A stretch of 64,000 nucleotides of DNA from Halomonas sp. GD1P12 (GCF_025725645.1 NZ_CP107007.1:2604001-2668000); one strand, 5' to 3'; positions 19,014-29,813 are shown, numbered from the stretch's first letter. The notes: a model not told the origin generated them from the sequence alone. Translations and numbers: made by a program.

Positions 19014-19745
19014 ATGGGTAGGGCGTTTCAAAACCGCAAGGAATCGATGGCCAAGACGGCCGCGGCGAAAACCAAGGTGTACAGCAAGTACGGGCGCGAG
19101 ATTTATGTCGTCGCCAAGTCCGGCGGCACCGACCCCAACGGCAACCTGGCGCTGCGTGGCCTGATGGAGCGCGCCAAGAAGGATCAAGTGCCTTCGCACG
19201 TGATCGACAAGGCGTTGGATAAAGCGTCGGGCGCCGGCGGCGAGGACTTCTCTACCGCCCGCTACGAAGGCTTTGGCCCGGGCAACGCCATGGTGATCGT
19301 CGAGTGTCTGACCGACAACCCGAACCGCACCTTTGGCGACGTGCGCGGCTGCTTTACCAAGACCAAAAGCAAGATCGGCACGCCCGGAAGCGTGAGCCAC
19401 ATGTTCGACCACTGCGCGATCTTCTCCTTCAAGGGGCAAGACGAGGAAGCGGTGCTCGAGGCGCTGATGGAAGCCGATGTCGACGTCACCGACATCGAGC
19501 AGGAAGAGGAGCGCATCACCGTTTTCGCGCCGCACACCGATTACGCCAAGGCCAAGCAGGCGCTGATCGACGCCTTTGGCGAGCTCGATTTCGAAGCCGA
19601 CGAAATCCAGTTCTTGCCCCAGACCACCACGCCGGTGGAAGGCGACGACGCGGTGATGTTCGAGAAATTCTTCGACATGCTCAACGACCTGGACGACGTG
19701 CAAAACGTCTTTCACAGCGCCGAGCTGCCCGAGCAGGAAAGCTAA
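19014..19745 (+). CDS. YebC/PmpR family protein (YeeN-like)
   Basis: The 243-residue protein belongs to the YebC/TACO1 family: [10 protein letters not shown]-terminus, [43 protein letters not shown] and [15 protein letters not shown]. The KxxxSKxYxKxGxEIY form is that of the YeeN branch rather than canonical YebC. Family members act in translation of difficult (polyproline-type) sequences or are described as transcription regulators. An AAAGGA ribosome site lies 10 bp before the ATG. It converges on mscS with only a 7-bp gap. Confidence 0.88.
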   Translation: MGRAFQNRKESMAKTAAAKTKVYSKYGREIYVVAKSGGTDPNGNLALRGLMERAKKDQVPSHVIDKALDKASGAGGEDFSTARYEGFGPGNAMVIVECLTDNPNRTFGDVRGCFTKTKSKIGTPGSVSHMFDHCAIFSFKGQDEEAVLEALMEADVDVTDIEQEEERITVFAPHTDYAKAKQALIDAFGELDFEADEIQFLPQTTTPVEGDDAVMFEKFFDMLNDLDDVQNVFHSAELPEQES

Positions 19746-19752
19746 GCCCGCG

Positions 19753-20601
19753 CTAGCCGCGCGGTTTGCTCGGCCCCGAGGTCACCTCACCGGCATCGAG
19801 CGCGGTGTCCGGCGGCAGATGCGCGGTTTTGATCCCGGCCTGACTGAGCACCTGTTTGGCGCGCACGGTCAGGTCGGTAATGAACAAAAATTGCTGGCGC
19901 GGGTCGACCGGGTAGGCGCGAATGCGATAGTGCGTGCCCCAGGGCTTCTCCTCGGCAACGACGATGATTGGCGCATCGAACCTTAAATACGCGCTGGTCA
20001 GCGCCACGTCCTTGAGCGCCTGGCGCACCCAGCCCGCAGCGTCATCGACGCAAAGATAGAAGCTCGTCACGCACTGTAGCGACGGCCCACCGTTGTTGGC
20101 GTTATAGACCGGCGTATCCCACAGCTTCAGGTGCGGCATGGCGACCAGGTCGTCGTCCGGGGTCTGGATGTGCACGGTGCGCATGCCCACGTGCTTCACC
20201 TCACCATAGGCATCCTCGATCTGCACCCAGTCTCCGGGGCGGTAGGGAAGCTCTACCGCCGACACCACCCCCGCAATCAGGCTGCTCACGTAGTCCTTCA
20301 GCGCGAAGCCGACCGCCAGCCCCAGCGCGCCGAATAGCGTCACCATGTTGCGAAGCGATGGGTCGATGATCATGGGCACGATCAACACGATCGCCGCAAT
20401 CAGAATCAGAAGCCTGGTCAGCGGCACCAGCGCGAACACGCGAAAGCGAAGCTGGCCGTGAAGCCGGTTGGCCAGCCAGTTCAATCCGCGCTGGCTCAAA
20501 ACGATCAGAAGAATCGTCGCCAATAGAATCAGGCCGACGGTGATGACCGTACTGGTATCGATATCGTTGAATAGCTCGGCGTAGCGTTTGCGCTCTTCCA
20601 T
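19753..20601 (-). CDS. MscS family mechanosensitive channel
   Basis: The 282-residue protein has three membrane helices (about residues 18-37, 57-80, 86-115) with the pore-lining Gly/Ala-rich helix ALGLAVGFALKDYVSSLIAGV, then the beta domain PYRPGDWVQIEDAYGEV and the C-terminal alpha/beta domain. This is the size and layout of small-conductance MscS, which opens on osmotic down-shock to release solutes, useful to a halophile. It is 8 bp downstream of an uncharacterised gene on the same strand, so the two probably form an operon. Confidence 0.9.
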   Translation of the reverse strand: MEERKRYAELFNDIDTSTVITVGLILLATILLIVLSQRGLNWLANRLHGQLRFRVFALVPLTRLLILIAAIVLIVPMIIDPSLRNMVTLFGALGLAVGFALKDYVSSLIAGVVSAVELPYRPGDWVQIEDAYGEVKHVGMRTVHIQTPDDDLVAMPHLKLWDTPVYNANNGGPSLQCVTSFYLCVDDAAGWVRQALKDVALTSAYLRFDAPIIVVAEEKPWGTHYRIRAYPVDPRQQFLFITDLTVRAKQVLSQAGIKTAHLPPDTALDAGEVTSGPSKPRG

Positions 20602-20609
20602 GAAACGTC

Positions 20610-21758
20610 CTAAAGCGGGTCGATGAGATAGTTACGCGAGGACAAAAGCTCGCGAACGCTGGTATACGCCAGAGGGGCTACCTGCCATCGCCCTTCGTAA
20701 TGCGTGAGAACCCCCTGCCGGGACAGCACCATCCGCGCGTTGAGCGTCTCGGAGCGGGTGAACGGCACGACCTCGGGCAGTGCCTGGTCGCAAAGCCCGC
20801 CGTGGACGAGCAGCGAATGCAGCACGAGCGTGGCGACATCGCCGGTTTCATTGGTCAGCTCCGCTTCGTTTAGCGCATCGAGCAGCCAAAGCTCATCGTC
20901 GTGACCACTCTCTTCGATTGGCTCGCGAAGTTGCTCGCGCCAGTAGCTGCGCGCGATGCCGAGCTGGCCGCGACAGTGCACGGCCAGGTACTGCATATCG
21001 CTTTCGTGTTTATGCGTTTGCTGGCTCTCGACGGTCAGCGGTTCGCCGGTGCGCGTGCTGTAGACCGTGAGCGCCTGGTGCCCCGACCCCGCGCCGATGA
21101 AGTACTCGGCAAGCTGCTCCCCCTCCACGGCCTGCAGGGTCAATGTCGGCACGCTGTCCAGGCCGATGATGTGTTTGAGAAAAGCGTAGCTCCAGCTATC
21201 GCAGCCAATCACGCCCTGGCCAAGATGCCCACCGAGCGCGCGCTCCAGAAAGGCACGCACCCCCTGAATGCCGGCGTGATTGCGTAAAAAACAGCGCTCC
21301 AGCGCCGGTAGCGCCCAGCGCTGCTGACCGTCGAACGCCATGATCCAGTCGGTATCAGCCGCCAGCAGCGCCTCGACCGAGGGCGACTTAGCAAGCATCA
21401 CCTGCTGGTCTCTGGCCCACTGGGAAACGATCTGCTGGTGCCCGCCGTAGGGAGGCGTGATGAAAATCACTACCGGCTGCTGATAAAACGTGCGATCGAG
21501 CGTCTCCCCCAGGGCAGTGGCCGGTCGGGACCAGTCGATGGGCGGGGCCAGGTGGGCCAGGCGCACTTCGGGAAGCTTTCTCAGCTTCTGCTCTTCGATC
21601 GCGTGTCGCTGGGCGGCGCGCTGTCCTGTGAGCCAGGTCTTTAGTGCGCGAACGTAGCGCTGACGGCGGGACTGCTGGGTCTTCTGTGGAGTAGAAAACG
21701 CCTCGAGTTCGACGATCTCCCAAAGGGGGGAAGAGGCATCTTCCGAACGCTTTGCCAT
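20610..21758 (-). CDS. Uncharacterised protein co-transcribed with mscS
   Basis: I do not recognise this 382-residue soluble protein. It has a basic N-terminus (QQSRRQRYVRALKTWL), a middle with VVIFITPPYGGHQQIVSQWA near residue 95 and DWIMAFDGQQRWALPALERC near residue 138, suggesting a Rossmann-like or P-loop-derived fold without a recognisable Walker A, and a C-terminus (VLHSLLVHGGLCDQALPEVV, then LSRQGVLTHYEGRWQVAPLA) that resembles a winged helix. No signal or membrane segment. Its stop is 8 bp from the mscS start, which suggests a linked role. Confidence 0.65.
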   Translation of the reverse strand: MAKRSEDASSPLWEIVELEAFSTPQKTQQSRRQRYVRALKTWLTGQRAAQRHAIEEQKLRKLPEVRLAHLAPPIDWSRPATALGETLDRTFYQQPVVIFITPPYGGHQQIVSQWARDQQVMLAKSPSVEALLAADTDWIMAFDGQQRWALPALERCFLRNHAGIQGVRAFLERALGGHLGQGVIGCDSWSYAFLKHIIGLDSVPTLTLQAVEGEQLAEYFIGAGSGHQALTVYSTRTGEPLTVESQQTHKHESDMQYLAVHCRGQLGIARSYWREQLREPIEESGHDDELWLLDALNEAELTNETGDVATLVLHSLLVHGGLCDQALPEVVPFTRSETLNARMVLSRQGVLTHYEGRWQVAPLAYTSVRELLSSRNYLIDPL

Positions 21759-21929
21759 AGCGCATCTCGTTGGTTGCTAAAGACGTTCAGCTTAGCACGC
21801 TGCACCGGAGCCGGTGCTTACGAACTTAACGCGAGTAAAAGGGTCAATAGGGGTAGACCTGACCGCAACAAGAGTCCGTTAAAAGACCTTCGCGCGGCGG
21901 TGCCAGGAGAACACTCAAGCATGTAGACC

Positions 21930-21945
21930 CCGGTGTCATCACCGG
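21930..21945 (+). promoter_or_regulatory. Perfect dyad CCGGTG-TCAT-CACCGG in leader of small gene
   Basis: A 6-bp inverted repeat with TCAT loop lies 24 bp before the ATG at 21969. It could be an operator or a 5' leader hairpin; nothing else supports either. Confidence 0.4.
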
Positions 21946-21968
21946 TCGTTGCCCAACGGGAGGTCGCA

Positions 21969-22253
21969 ATGAGCGTTGTTCAAGTTAACGAAAGTCAGCT
22001 TCACGAAAAGCTGACCAAATGCATGTCAGGTGAGCGGGTGCTGATCGACCACGATGGCAACCGTTTTAGCGCGCGCATTCAACAGGCCGATACGAAAGGC
22101 GTCAGGGTCATTCCCGAGGCGCTGATCAAAAGCGCTCAGGGCGCTTCTGACGAGATCGAGGGATTGACGCTCCCCTACCAGGACGTGTGGGAGCTCGAGG
22201 TCAAGGGCGTGGTCTACAGCCGCATCGGCGAGCCCACCGAGCGTAGCGCCTGA
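21969..22253 (+). CDS. Small hypothetical cytoplasmic protein
   Basis: This 94-residue protein has no signal, membrane segment or family I recognise. It reads like a compact beta-rich domain (ERVLIDHDGNRFSARIQQAD, TKGVRVIPEAL, WELEVKGVVYSRIGEP). A CGGGAGGT site 7 bp before the ATG at 21969 fixes the start; an upstream in-frame ATG at 21933 lies inside the leader dyad. A TTCG-loop terminator follows, so the gene is a monocistronic unit. Confidence 0.65.
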   Translation: MSVVQVNESQLHEKLTKCMSGERVLIDHDGNRFSARIQQADTKGVRVIPEALIKSAQGASDEIEGLTLPYQDVWELEVKGVVYSRIGEPTERSA

Positions 22254-22279
22254 CGCCGTCTTCAAACGACTCTTATAAA

Positions 22280-22309
22280 ACGACTGCACGCCTTCGGGCG
22301 TGCAGTCGT
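22280..22309. terminator. Bidirectional terminator with TTCG tetraloop
   Basis: A 13-bp perfect stem (ACGACTGCACGCC and complement) closes a stable TTCG loop between the convergent small gene and the MDR dehydrogenase. TCGTTT follows rightward and TTTTATAAGAG follows leftward. Confidence 0.85.
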
Positions 22310-22340
22310 CGTTTAAACTACCGAACATGGCTTGAGGCGT

Positions 22341-23354
22341 TTAAAAGCTCAGACAGATCTTGCCGAAGTGTTGGCCGGACTCCTGGTGGCGAAAGGCATC
22401 ACCGATCTCTTCAAGGCCGAATTCACGATCGATGATCGGGCGCAAATGCGAGGCTTCGATGGCGCGAATCATCTCGAGCTGATCCCGGCGGCTGCCCACG
22501 ATCAGCCCCTTGAGCGTGGCCTGCTTGGCCATCAGCTTGGCGGTGGGAATATCGCCTTCGCGTCCGGTCAGAATGCCGATCAGCGCCATGTGACCACCGA
22601 TTTTCACCGCGTCGATCGACTGAGGCAGCGTTTTCGGCCCGCCCACCTCGACGATGTGATCGACCCCTTCACCGCCGGTGAGCTCCTTGACTTTCTTGCC
22701 CCACTCCGGCGTTTTTTGATAGTTGATCACGTGCTCGGCGCCGAGCGCCTTGAGCTTTTCGAGCTTCTCGTCGGACGACGACGTGGCGATGACCCGCGCG
22801 CCCATCATTTTGGCGAACTGCAGCGCGAAAATGGACACCCCGCCGGTGCCGAGCACCAGCACGGTGTCGCCGGCCTTGAGGCCGCCATCGACCACCAGCG
22901 CCCGCCAGGCGGTCAGCCCTGCGGTGGTTAATGTTGCCGCCTCTGCATGGCTATAGCCTTCGGGCTGATGGGTGAACCAGGTGGCCGGGCGTGTGATCTG
23001 CTCACGGGCGTAGCCGTCCACGCCGTCGCCTGGCGTGGTGCGAAAATCGCCCACCCGCGCCGGGCCTTCCAGCCAAGTGGGGAAGAATGTCGACACGACC
23101 CGGTCGCCGACCGCGAATTCGGTCACGCCCTCGCCCACCGCCTCGACGACGCCGGCGCCATCGGACATCGGAATACGCCCGTCATCCGTCGGGATCATGC
23201 CCGCGACCACCGCGTAGTCGTGAAAGTTGAGCGAGCTTGCGTGAATGCGCACGAGAATTTCACCCGCGCCGGGCGCGTTTGGAGCCTCACGCTCGAAAAC
23301 GCCGAGCTGGTCGAGCCCGCCGGGCGCCTTCAAGGTAACGGTACGGTTGGACAT
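22341..23354 (-). CDS. Zinc-type MDR alcohol dehydrogenase / quinone oxidoreductase-like
   Basis: The 337-residue medium-chain reductase has an N-terminal GroES-like domain (ILVRIHASSLNFHDYAVVAG, then SDGAGVVEAVGEGV) and a Rossmann domain with VLVLGTGGVSIFALQFAK near residue 163. The four-Cys structural zinc loop of true alcohol dehydrogenases is absent, and no clear catalytic Zn ligand set is visible, which favours a quinone-oxidoreductase-like NADPH enzyme. I start at ATG 23354, preceded by AGGAGGAG. Substrate unknown. Confidence 0.85.
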   Translation of the reverse strand: MSNRTVTLKAPGGLDQLGVFEREAPNAPGAGEILVRIHASSLNFHDYAVVAGMIPTDDGRIPMSDGAGVVEAVGEGVTEFAVGDRVVSTFFPTWLEGPARVGDFRTTPGDGVDGYAREQITRPATWFTHQPEGYSHAEAATLTTAGLTAWRALVVDGGLKAGDTVLVLGTGGVSIFALQFAKMMGARVIATSSSDEKLEKLKALGAEHVINYQKTPEWGKKVKELTGGEGVDHIVEVGGPKTLPQSIDAVKIGGHMALIGILTGREGDIPTAKLMAKQATLKGLIVGSRRDQLEMIRAIEASHLRPIIDREFGLEEIGDAFRHQESGQHFGKICLSF

Positions 23355-23397
23355 ACACTCCTCCTGATTCATCCATTAATCAACTGGTCTACTGCGC

Positions 23398-25296
23398 TTA
23401 CGTCACGTTAGCAGACGAATCCGCATCCGACACGTCCAGCCCCAAAAATCCGCCGGACTGGCGCTGCCAAAGACTCGCGTAGATGCCGCCTTTGGCCAGC
23501 AGTTCCTGATGGGTGCCGCTTTCGACCATTTCGCCGCCGTCGACCACGATCAAACGGTCGAGCATGGCGATCGTCGAGAGTCGGTGGGCGATGGCGATCA
23601 CCGTCTTGCCCTCCATCAGCGCGTCGAGCTGCTCCTGAATCGCCGCCTCCACTTCGGAATCGAGCGCCGAGGTCGCTTCGTCCAGCACCAGAATCGGCGC
23701 GTTTTTCAAAAGCACCCGGGCGATGGCGATGCGCTGGCGCTGCCCACCGGAGAGCTTGACCCCGCGCTCGCCCACGTGGGCATCCAGCCCGCGCCGGCCG
23801 TGCGGGTCGACCAGCTCCTGCAAGAAGCCGTCGGCGTGCGCCCGGCACACCGCTTGCCAGACGTCTTCGTCGCTGGCATCAGGGCTTCCGTAGCGGATGT
23901 TGTCTCGAAGCGAGCGGTGCAGAAGCGACGTATCCTGGGTCACCATACCGATCTGGTGGCGAAGCGAGGTCTGGGTCACGTCGCTAATGTCCTGGCCATC
24001 GATCAGGATGCGCCCGCCCTGCAAGTCGTAAAAGCGCAGCAGCAGGTTGGCAAGCGTGGACTTGCCCGCCCCTGAACGGCCGATCAGGCCGATTTTCTCA
24101 CCGGGCTTGATCGTCAGGTCGAAGCCGTCGAACACGGTGCGGTGCTCGCCTTTGGCCTGGGTGTAGTGGAAGGTGAGCGCATCAAACACGATCTCGCCGC
24201 GAGGAACATTGAGCGGCGGCGCACCCGGGGCGTCCTGAATGCTCGGCGCCTGGGCGATGGTGTTCATGCCATCCTGCACGGTGCCGATGTTCTCGAACAG
24301 CCCGGCGACTTCCCACAAAATCCAGTCGGACATGAAGCGAATGCGCATCACCAGCGCAATGGCGATCGCCAGCACGCCAAGCGAAATCGCCTCGACGTAC
24401 CAGGCACTGATCGCCATGCCGGCGATGCCGACCAGCAGCAGCGTATTGAGCAGCGTCAAACAGACGCTCATCACCGTCACCAGGCGCATCTGACGGTGCA
24501 CCGTGGTGAGAAACCCCTCCATCGCGTCTTTCGCGTAACGCTGCTCACGCAGGGTGTCGGCAAAGAGCTTGATGGTTTGAATGTTGCTGTAGCTATCCAC
24601 CACGCGCCCGGTCATCTCGGCACGGGCGTCCGCCTGGGCCATGGAGACGTCGCGAAGCCGAGGCACGAAGTAGCGCATGATGCCCAGATACCCAATGAGC
24701 CAAAGCCCCAGCGGCAGCAAAAGCCAGGGGTCGGCGCGGCCAAGCAGAAACGCAGCACCGGTGAAATAGACCAGCGCGTAGACCATCAGGTCCATCACCT
24801 TGGTGACCGTTTCGCGGATGGCAAGGGCAGTTTGCATCACCTTTTGCGACACGCGCCCGGCGAACTCGTCCTGATAGAACGCCAGGCTTTGGCTCAACAT
24901 GTGGCGATGCGATAGCCAGCGACCGATCATCGGGTAGTTGCCGAAAATGCTTTGATGGGTGATCAGCGACTGCAGCAGCACCAGAAGCGGCAGCCCGACG
25001 ACGACCAGAAGCCCCACGCCCATCAGCCAGCTACCGTTTTGCTGCCAGAAGCCCTCGCGTTCGACCTGCCCCAGCCAGTCGACCAGCTCGCCCATGTAGC
25101 TAAAAAAGAACACCTCCGCCGCTGACACCGCGCCGGTGACCAGCGACATGGCCAGCAACAGCGGCCAGATCGGTTTGGAGAAGTGCCAGATGAACGGCAC
25201 TAGTCCCCTGGGCGGCGTGGTCATCTGCGCGTGTGGATAAGGGTTCACGCGGTTCTCAAAAAACTGAAACAGCGATTTCATAGTGCGAGCGAGCAT
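23398..25296 (-). CDS. ABC exporter, fused membrane and ATPase domains (MsbA/multidrug type)
   Basis: The 632-residue half-transporter has a six-helix exporter domain (about residues 40-350) and an ATPase domain (about 390-620) with Walker A GLIGRSGAGKST, signature LSGGQRQRIAIARVLL, Walker B ILVLDEATSALD and the switch histidine in IAHRLSTI. It would act as a dimer pumping lipids or hydrophobic compounds outward. An AAGGA site 7 bp before ATG 25296 decides the start; the open frame extends 43 codons further. No partner half-transporter is adjacent, so it is probably a homodimer. Confidence 0.9.
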   Translation of the reverse strand: MLARTMKSLFQFFENRVNPYPHAQMTTPPRGLVPFIWHFSKPIWPLLLAMSLVTGAVSAAEVFFFSYMGELVDWLGQVEREGFWQQNGSWLMGVGLLVVVGLPLLVLLQSLITHQSIFGNYPMIGRWLSHRHMLSQSLAFYQDEFAGRVSQKVMQTALAIRETVTKVMDLMVYALVYFTGAAFLLGRADPWLLLPLGLWLIGYLGIMRYFVPRLRDVSMAQADARAEMTGRVVDSYSNIQTIKLFADTLREQRYAKDAMEGFLTTVHRQMRLVTVMSVCLTLLNTLLLVGIAGMAISAWYVEAISLGVLAIAIALVMRIRFMSDWILWEVAGLFENIGTVQDGMNTIAQAPSIQDAPGAPPLNVPRGEIVFDALTFHYTQAKGEHRTVFDGFDLTIKPGEKIGLIGRSGAGKSTLANLLLRFYDLQGGRILIDGQDISDVTQTSLRHQIGMVTQDTSLLHRSLRDNIRYGSPDASDEDVWQAVCRAHADGFLQELVDPHGRRGLDAHVGERGVKLSGGQRQRIAIARVLLKNAPILVLDEATSALDSEVEAAIQEQLDALMEGKTVIAIAHRLSTIAMLDRLIVVDGGEMVESGTHQELLAKGGIYASLWQRQSGGFLGLDVSDADSSANVT

Positions 25297-25428
25297 GGAA
25301 GGTCCTTGAAACCAAAAGACAGGGGATAACAAAGCATTCAAACGGGTAACGAAAGGCGCGACCAGGGCATGGTTCAAAATCAAAGGTTCAACGCGTGGCC
25401 TGAACAGCCTGGCACGAGATCGCAAACG

Positions 25429-26460
25429 CTACCGGTGCCGGGTGAGATAGCGCGCCCAGAACGGCGCGATGATCATCAGTGTGATCATGCGCAGCAGATG
25501 GTGAAAGGCGACGAACACCGGGTCGATGTCGAGCGCCACGGCGAGAATGGCGATTTCGCCGATACCGCCCGGCGCCAGCGCCAGAATCGCGACGTCCCGC
25601 CCGACCCCAAGAAACTGATGAATCGCCTCGGCAAAAAGCGCCAGCACCATAAGCGCCAACAGGGTGGCCACGCCGGATTGCCACAGGTAGCGCGAGAGCT
25701 GGCGCCCGGTCATGCCCCTGAAGCGTGAGCCGATGGCGCTGCCCAGCACCCAGAGCATCAGGTTCATGCCCCAGCCAGGTAGCGCAAGGCTTGCGATATC
25801 GAACCCCGATAGCACTGCGGCCACCAGAAGTGGCGCCAGCAGCGCGGCGCTTGGCAGGCGCAGCCAGCGCCCCAGGGGCAGCACGAGCGGAATCAGCAGC
25901 AGCATCCAGCCGCTTTCAAACGCGGTGCCTGGCGGCATGGGGCTTGCGCCCTCGCCGCTCGCGACCCAGAAAAACGCGGGTAGGAAGAGAATCACCAGTA
26001 CCACGCGAAGCGACTGGGCGACGGCGATGCGCTGCGGGTCGCCGCCGCAGCGGTCGCCCAGTAGAATCATCGCCGTCATCGCCCCAGGGGCGGCGCTGAA
26101 CCAGGCGCTGGTCGCGTCGAACCCGCAGCGCCGGTACCAGGCGGCCGCGGCGGCGGTGGAGGCCGCCACACCCGCCAGCAAAAGCGCCGCCGAGATCGGC
26201 CAATCACCCACGCGGTGGGTAAGCTGCGGCGTGACCTGGCTTCCAAGTACTAGCCCCATCATCGCCAGAAACACGCTGCGCAGGCGCTCGGGCACGGCCA
26301 CATGCACGTTGTTACAGGAAAGCAGCAGATTCGCCACCAGCGGCCCGAGCATCCAGGCCAGCGGCAAACCGATCAGTTGAAATACCGTGCCGCCGACTGC
26401 GCCGGCGCCAAGCGAGGTCAAAAGCCCTCTGGCCGTGCGGTTGGTTGGTATTACCTTCAA
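25429..26460 (-). CDS. AbrB family membrane protein (putative transporter)
   Basis: The 343-residue protein has about ten helices in two internal repeats, each with the AbrB-type motif (GLPLAWMLGPLVANLLL near residue 31; the second starts near LPSAALLAPLLVAAVL). It belongs to the AbrB/ammonia monooxygenase-labelled permease family (PF05145), whose substrate is unknown. The frame opens with TTG at 26460 and GGGG 6 bp upstream; no in-frame ATG occurs before the first helix, so TTG is my choice with some doubt. Confidence 0.78.
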   Translation of the reverse strand: MKVIPTNRTARGLLTSLGAGAVGGTVFQLIGLPLAWMLGPLVANLLLSCNNVHVAVPERLRSVFLAMMGLVLGSQVTPQLTHRVGDWPISAALLLAGVAASTAAAAAWYRRCGFDATSAWFSAAPGAMTAMILLGDRCGGDPQRIAVAQSLRVVLVILFLPAFFWVASGEGASPMPPGTAFESGWMLLLIPLVLPLGRWLRLPSAALLAPLLVAAVLSGFDIASLALPGWGMNLMLWVLGSAIGSRFRGMTGRQLSRYLWQSGVATLLALMVLALFAEAIHQFLGVGRDVAILALAPGGIGEIAILAVALDIDPVFVAFHHLLRMITLMIIAPFWARYLTRHR

Positions 26461-26545
26461 ACGGATACCCCGGGCGCCTCGCGCCGTTTCTTAACCTGCT
26501 AATGAGCTCTGGCGCTTAGCATAGCATCAGAGCAACCAGGCGAGG

Positions 26546-27415
26546 TTAGTACGGGTAGCCGTCATCATCGTCGTCGTCTCTGAGCCGCGCCTGGCGCTCG
26601 GCCTCTTCTTCTTTTGCGTCGTCGATCACGTCCAGAAGTTCGTCGACGTTGGCGCTTCTGGTGTCGAACTCGAAGTGGCCGGTGAGTTTGCTCTCCGGGG
26701 TGAGCTTGCCGGCCTCGAAAAGCGCCCACATCTCCTTGCCGTAGTGGGTGGCCAGAAGCGAAGGCGCGTAGCGGCCAAAGTAGGCGCGCATGTTGTTCAC
26801 GTCACGCTCGAGCATGGCGGCGGCGCTGTTGTTGCCCGCGGCGTCCACCGCCTGGGGCAGGTCGATGATCACCGGGCCGCTTGCGTCGACCAGCACGTTG
26901 AACTCGGACAAATCGCCGTGAACGAGCCCGGCGCAGAGCATACGCACTACGTCACCGATCACCTTGTCGTGGTAGGCGAGCGCCTGGGCTTCAGAAAGCG
27001 TCACGTCGCCAAGGCGTGGCGCTACGTCGCCTTCGGCGTCCGTGATCATCTCCATCAACAGCACGCCGTCGACGAAGCCGTAGGGGGTGGGCACACGCAC
27101 GCCGGCGCCCGCCAGCCGGTAGAGCGCGTCGACCTCGGCGGTGAGCCAGGCCTGCTCCTGCTCTTTTTGCCCGTAACGGGTCTTTTTCGCCATGGCCCGG
27201 GCCCGGCGGCTGTTGCGCTCCTTGCGCCCCTCCTGATACTGGACGGCCTGTTTGAAACTTCGCTGGCTCGCCTCCTTGAACACCTTGGCGCAGCGCTTTT
27301 CACCGCTGGATCGAACGACGTACACCTGCGCTTCCTTGCCGCTCATCAGCTGCATCAACACCTCGTCGACGAGGCCGTCGTCGACCAGTGGCTGTAATCG
27401 TTTGGGTATCTTCAT
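26546..27415 (-). CDS. RIO1-like serine protein kinase
   Basis: The 289-residue protein is a bacterial RIO-family kinase. Seen are the ATP-binding region GKEAQVYVVRSSGEKRCAKV with lysine, the catalytic loop LVHGDLSEFNVLVD near residue 166, and the metal-binding segment PVIIDLPQAVD near residue 183. The tail is an acidic run (RDDDDDDGYPY). Bacterial RIO kinases are poorly understood; in Pseudomonas some affect stress response. It lies 68 bp downstream of dbpA on the same strand, so a joint role around ribosome biogenesis is conceivable but unproved. Confidence 0.88.
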   Translation of the reverse strand: MKIPKRLQPLVDDGLVDEVLMQLMSGKEAQVYVVRSSGEKRCAKVFKEASQRSFKQAVQYQEGRKERNSRRARAMAKKTRYGQKEQEQAWLTAEVDALYRLAGAGVRVPTPYGFVDGVLLMEMITDAEGDVAPRLGDVTLSEAQALAYHDKVIGDVVRMLCAGLVHGDLSEFNVLVDASGPVIIDLPQAVDAAGNNSAAAMLERDVNNMRAYFGRYAPSLLATHYGKEMWALFEAGKLTPESKLTGHFEFDTRSANVDELLDVIDDAKEEEAERQARLRDDDDDDGYPY

Positions 27416-27483
27416 GGCCTCTGACGGTCACTCCTGATGGCGAATGCGTGAAGCGGTGAATGCACGTGAAAACGGTACACGGT

Positions 27484-28875
<1,392 letters not shown>

Positions 28876-28980
28876 GAATATTTCCTGAAAAAAGAGGCGA
28901 CGGCGCCGGTCACTGCCAAGCGCCGTCGCTGGTGCGCATAACGCGCACGATACCAGAAAGCGGCTCGCTTTGCGCCGACC

Positions 28981-29448
28981 TCACACCGCCAGCGGCGCAA
29001 AGCGCGCCTGGCCCAGCGCGGCCAGCGCCTGGGGCGCCAGCTCGATTTCGAGCCCCCGACGCCCGGCGCTGACGAAAATGGACTCAAACGCGCGGGCGCT
29101 TTCATCGACGTACAGCGCCAGGCGCTTTTTCTGCCCCAGCGGGCTCACGCCGCCCAGCACGTAGCCGGTGGCGCGCTCGACGGCGTCGACCTTCGCCATG
29201 GCCGCTTTCTTCGCCCCCGCCGCGCGGGCGATCTGCTTGAGCCCCAGCTGGTGGGTGACCGGCACCACGCCCACCGCCAAGGTCTTTCCATCGAGCTCGA
29301 CGACCAGCGTCTTGAACACCCGCGACGGATCGACGTCGAGCTTTTCGGCGGCTTCCAGCCCGTAGGAGGGGGCGCCGCTTTCGTGGCTGTACTCGTGCAC
29401 GGTGAAGGCGATACCCGCCCGTTTGGCGGTATTGATGGCTGGCGTCAT
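28981..29448 (-). CDS. ybaK: YbaK-type Cys-tRNA(Pro)/aminoacyl-tRNA deacylase
   Basis: The 155-residue protein is a YbaK/EbsC editing domain that clears mischarged Cys-tRNA(Pro). Typical features: TPAINTAKRAGIAFTVHEY at the N-terminus, DPSRVFKTLVVELDG near residue 40, catalytic-lysine strand, and GYVLGGVSPLGQKKRLALYV near residue 94 with the GGxSPxG loop. Length matches E. coli YbaK (159). It stands 106 bp upstream of dbpA. Confidence 0.93.
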   Translation of the reverse strand: MTPAINTAKRAGIAFTVHEYSHESGAPSYGLEAAEKLDVDPSRVFKTLVVELDGKTLAVGVVPVTHQLGLKQIARAAGAKKAAMAKVDAVERATGYVLGGVSPLGQKKRLALYVDESARAFESIFVSAGRRGLEIELAPQALAALGQARFAPLAV

Positions 29449-29579
29449 GACGCTTTCCTTGCATTGTTTCGGCAGGCGTTCGAGAAGTGACTAAACTTTA
29501 GCAAAGCGTCATGGAAAAGATAAACGCCTCCCAGTCATCAGCAAACACGCACCAGGAAAACAAGCGTCAGGAGAAAGAG

Positions 29580-29765
29580 ATGCCGGCAAAATCGAAGGCT
29601 CAGCAAAAGGCCGCAGGGGCCGCCCTTGCCGCCAAGCGCGGCGAGACCAACGTGAGCGAGCTTACAGGCTCGTCAAAGGAGATGTATGACTCGATGAGCG
29701 AGAAGGAGCTCGAGGAGTTCGCCAGTACCCAGCGCAAGGGCAAGCCTGAGAAGAAAGGCGATTGA
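29580..29765 (+). CDS. DUF3008 family small protein
   Basis: The 61-residue protein MPAKSKAQQKAAGAALAAKR... is a close match in pattern to DUF3008 (short, Lys/Glu-rich, with SELTGSSKEMYDSMSEKELE), found widely in proteobacteria and of unknown function. A CAGGAGAAAG site precedes the ATG at 29580; an in-frame ATG at 29511 has weaker context. A stem-loop follows, so it is a single-gene unit at the left border of the AT-rich island. Confidence 0.85.
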   Translation: MPAKSKAQQKAAGAALAAKRGETNVSELTGSSKEMYDSMSEKELEEFASTQRKGKPEKKGD

Positions 29766-29780
29766 GAGTGTATTGAACGA

Positions 29781-29813
29781 AAAGCGCCCGGCTGTGTTAC
29801 CGTTGGGCGCTTT
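29781..29813 (+). terminator. Terminator after the DUF3008 gene
   Basis: Nine perfectly paired bases AAAGCGCCC / GGGCGCTTT with a 15-base loop lie 15 bp past the stop codon; TTTAGGGTTT follows. Confidence 0.7.
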
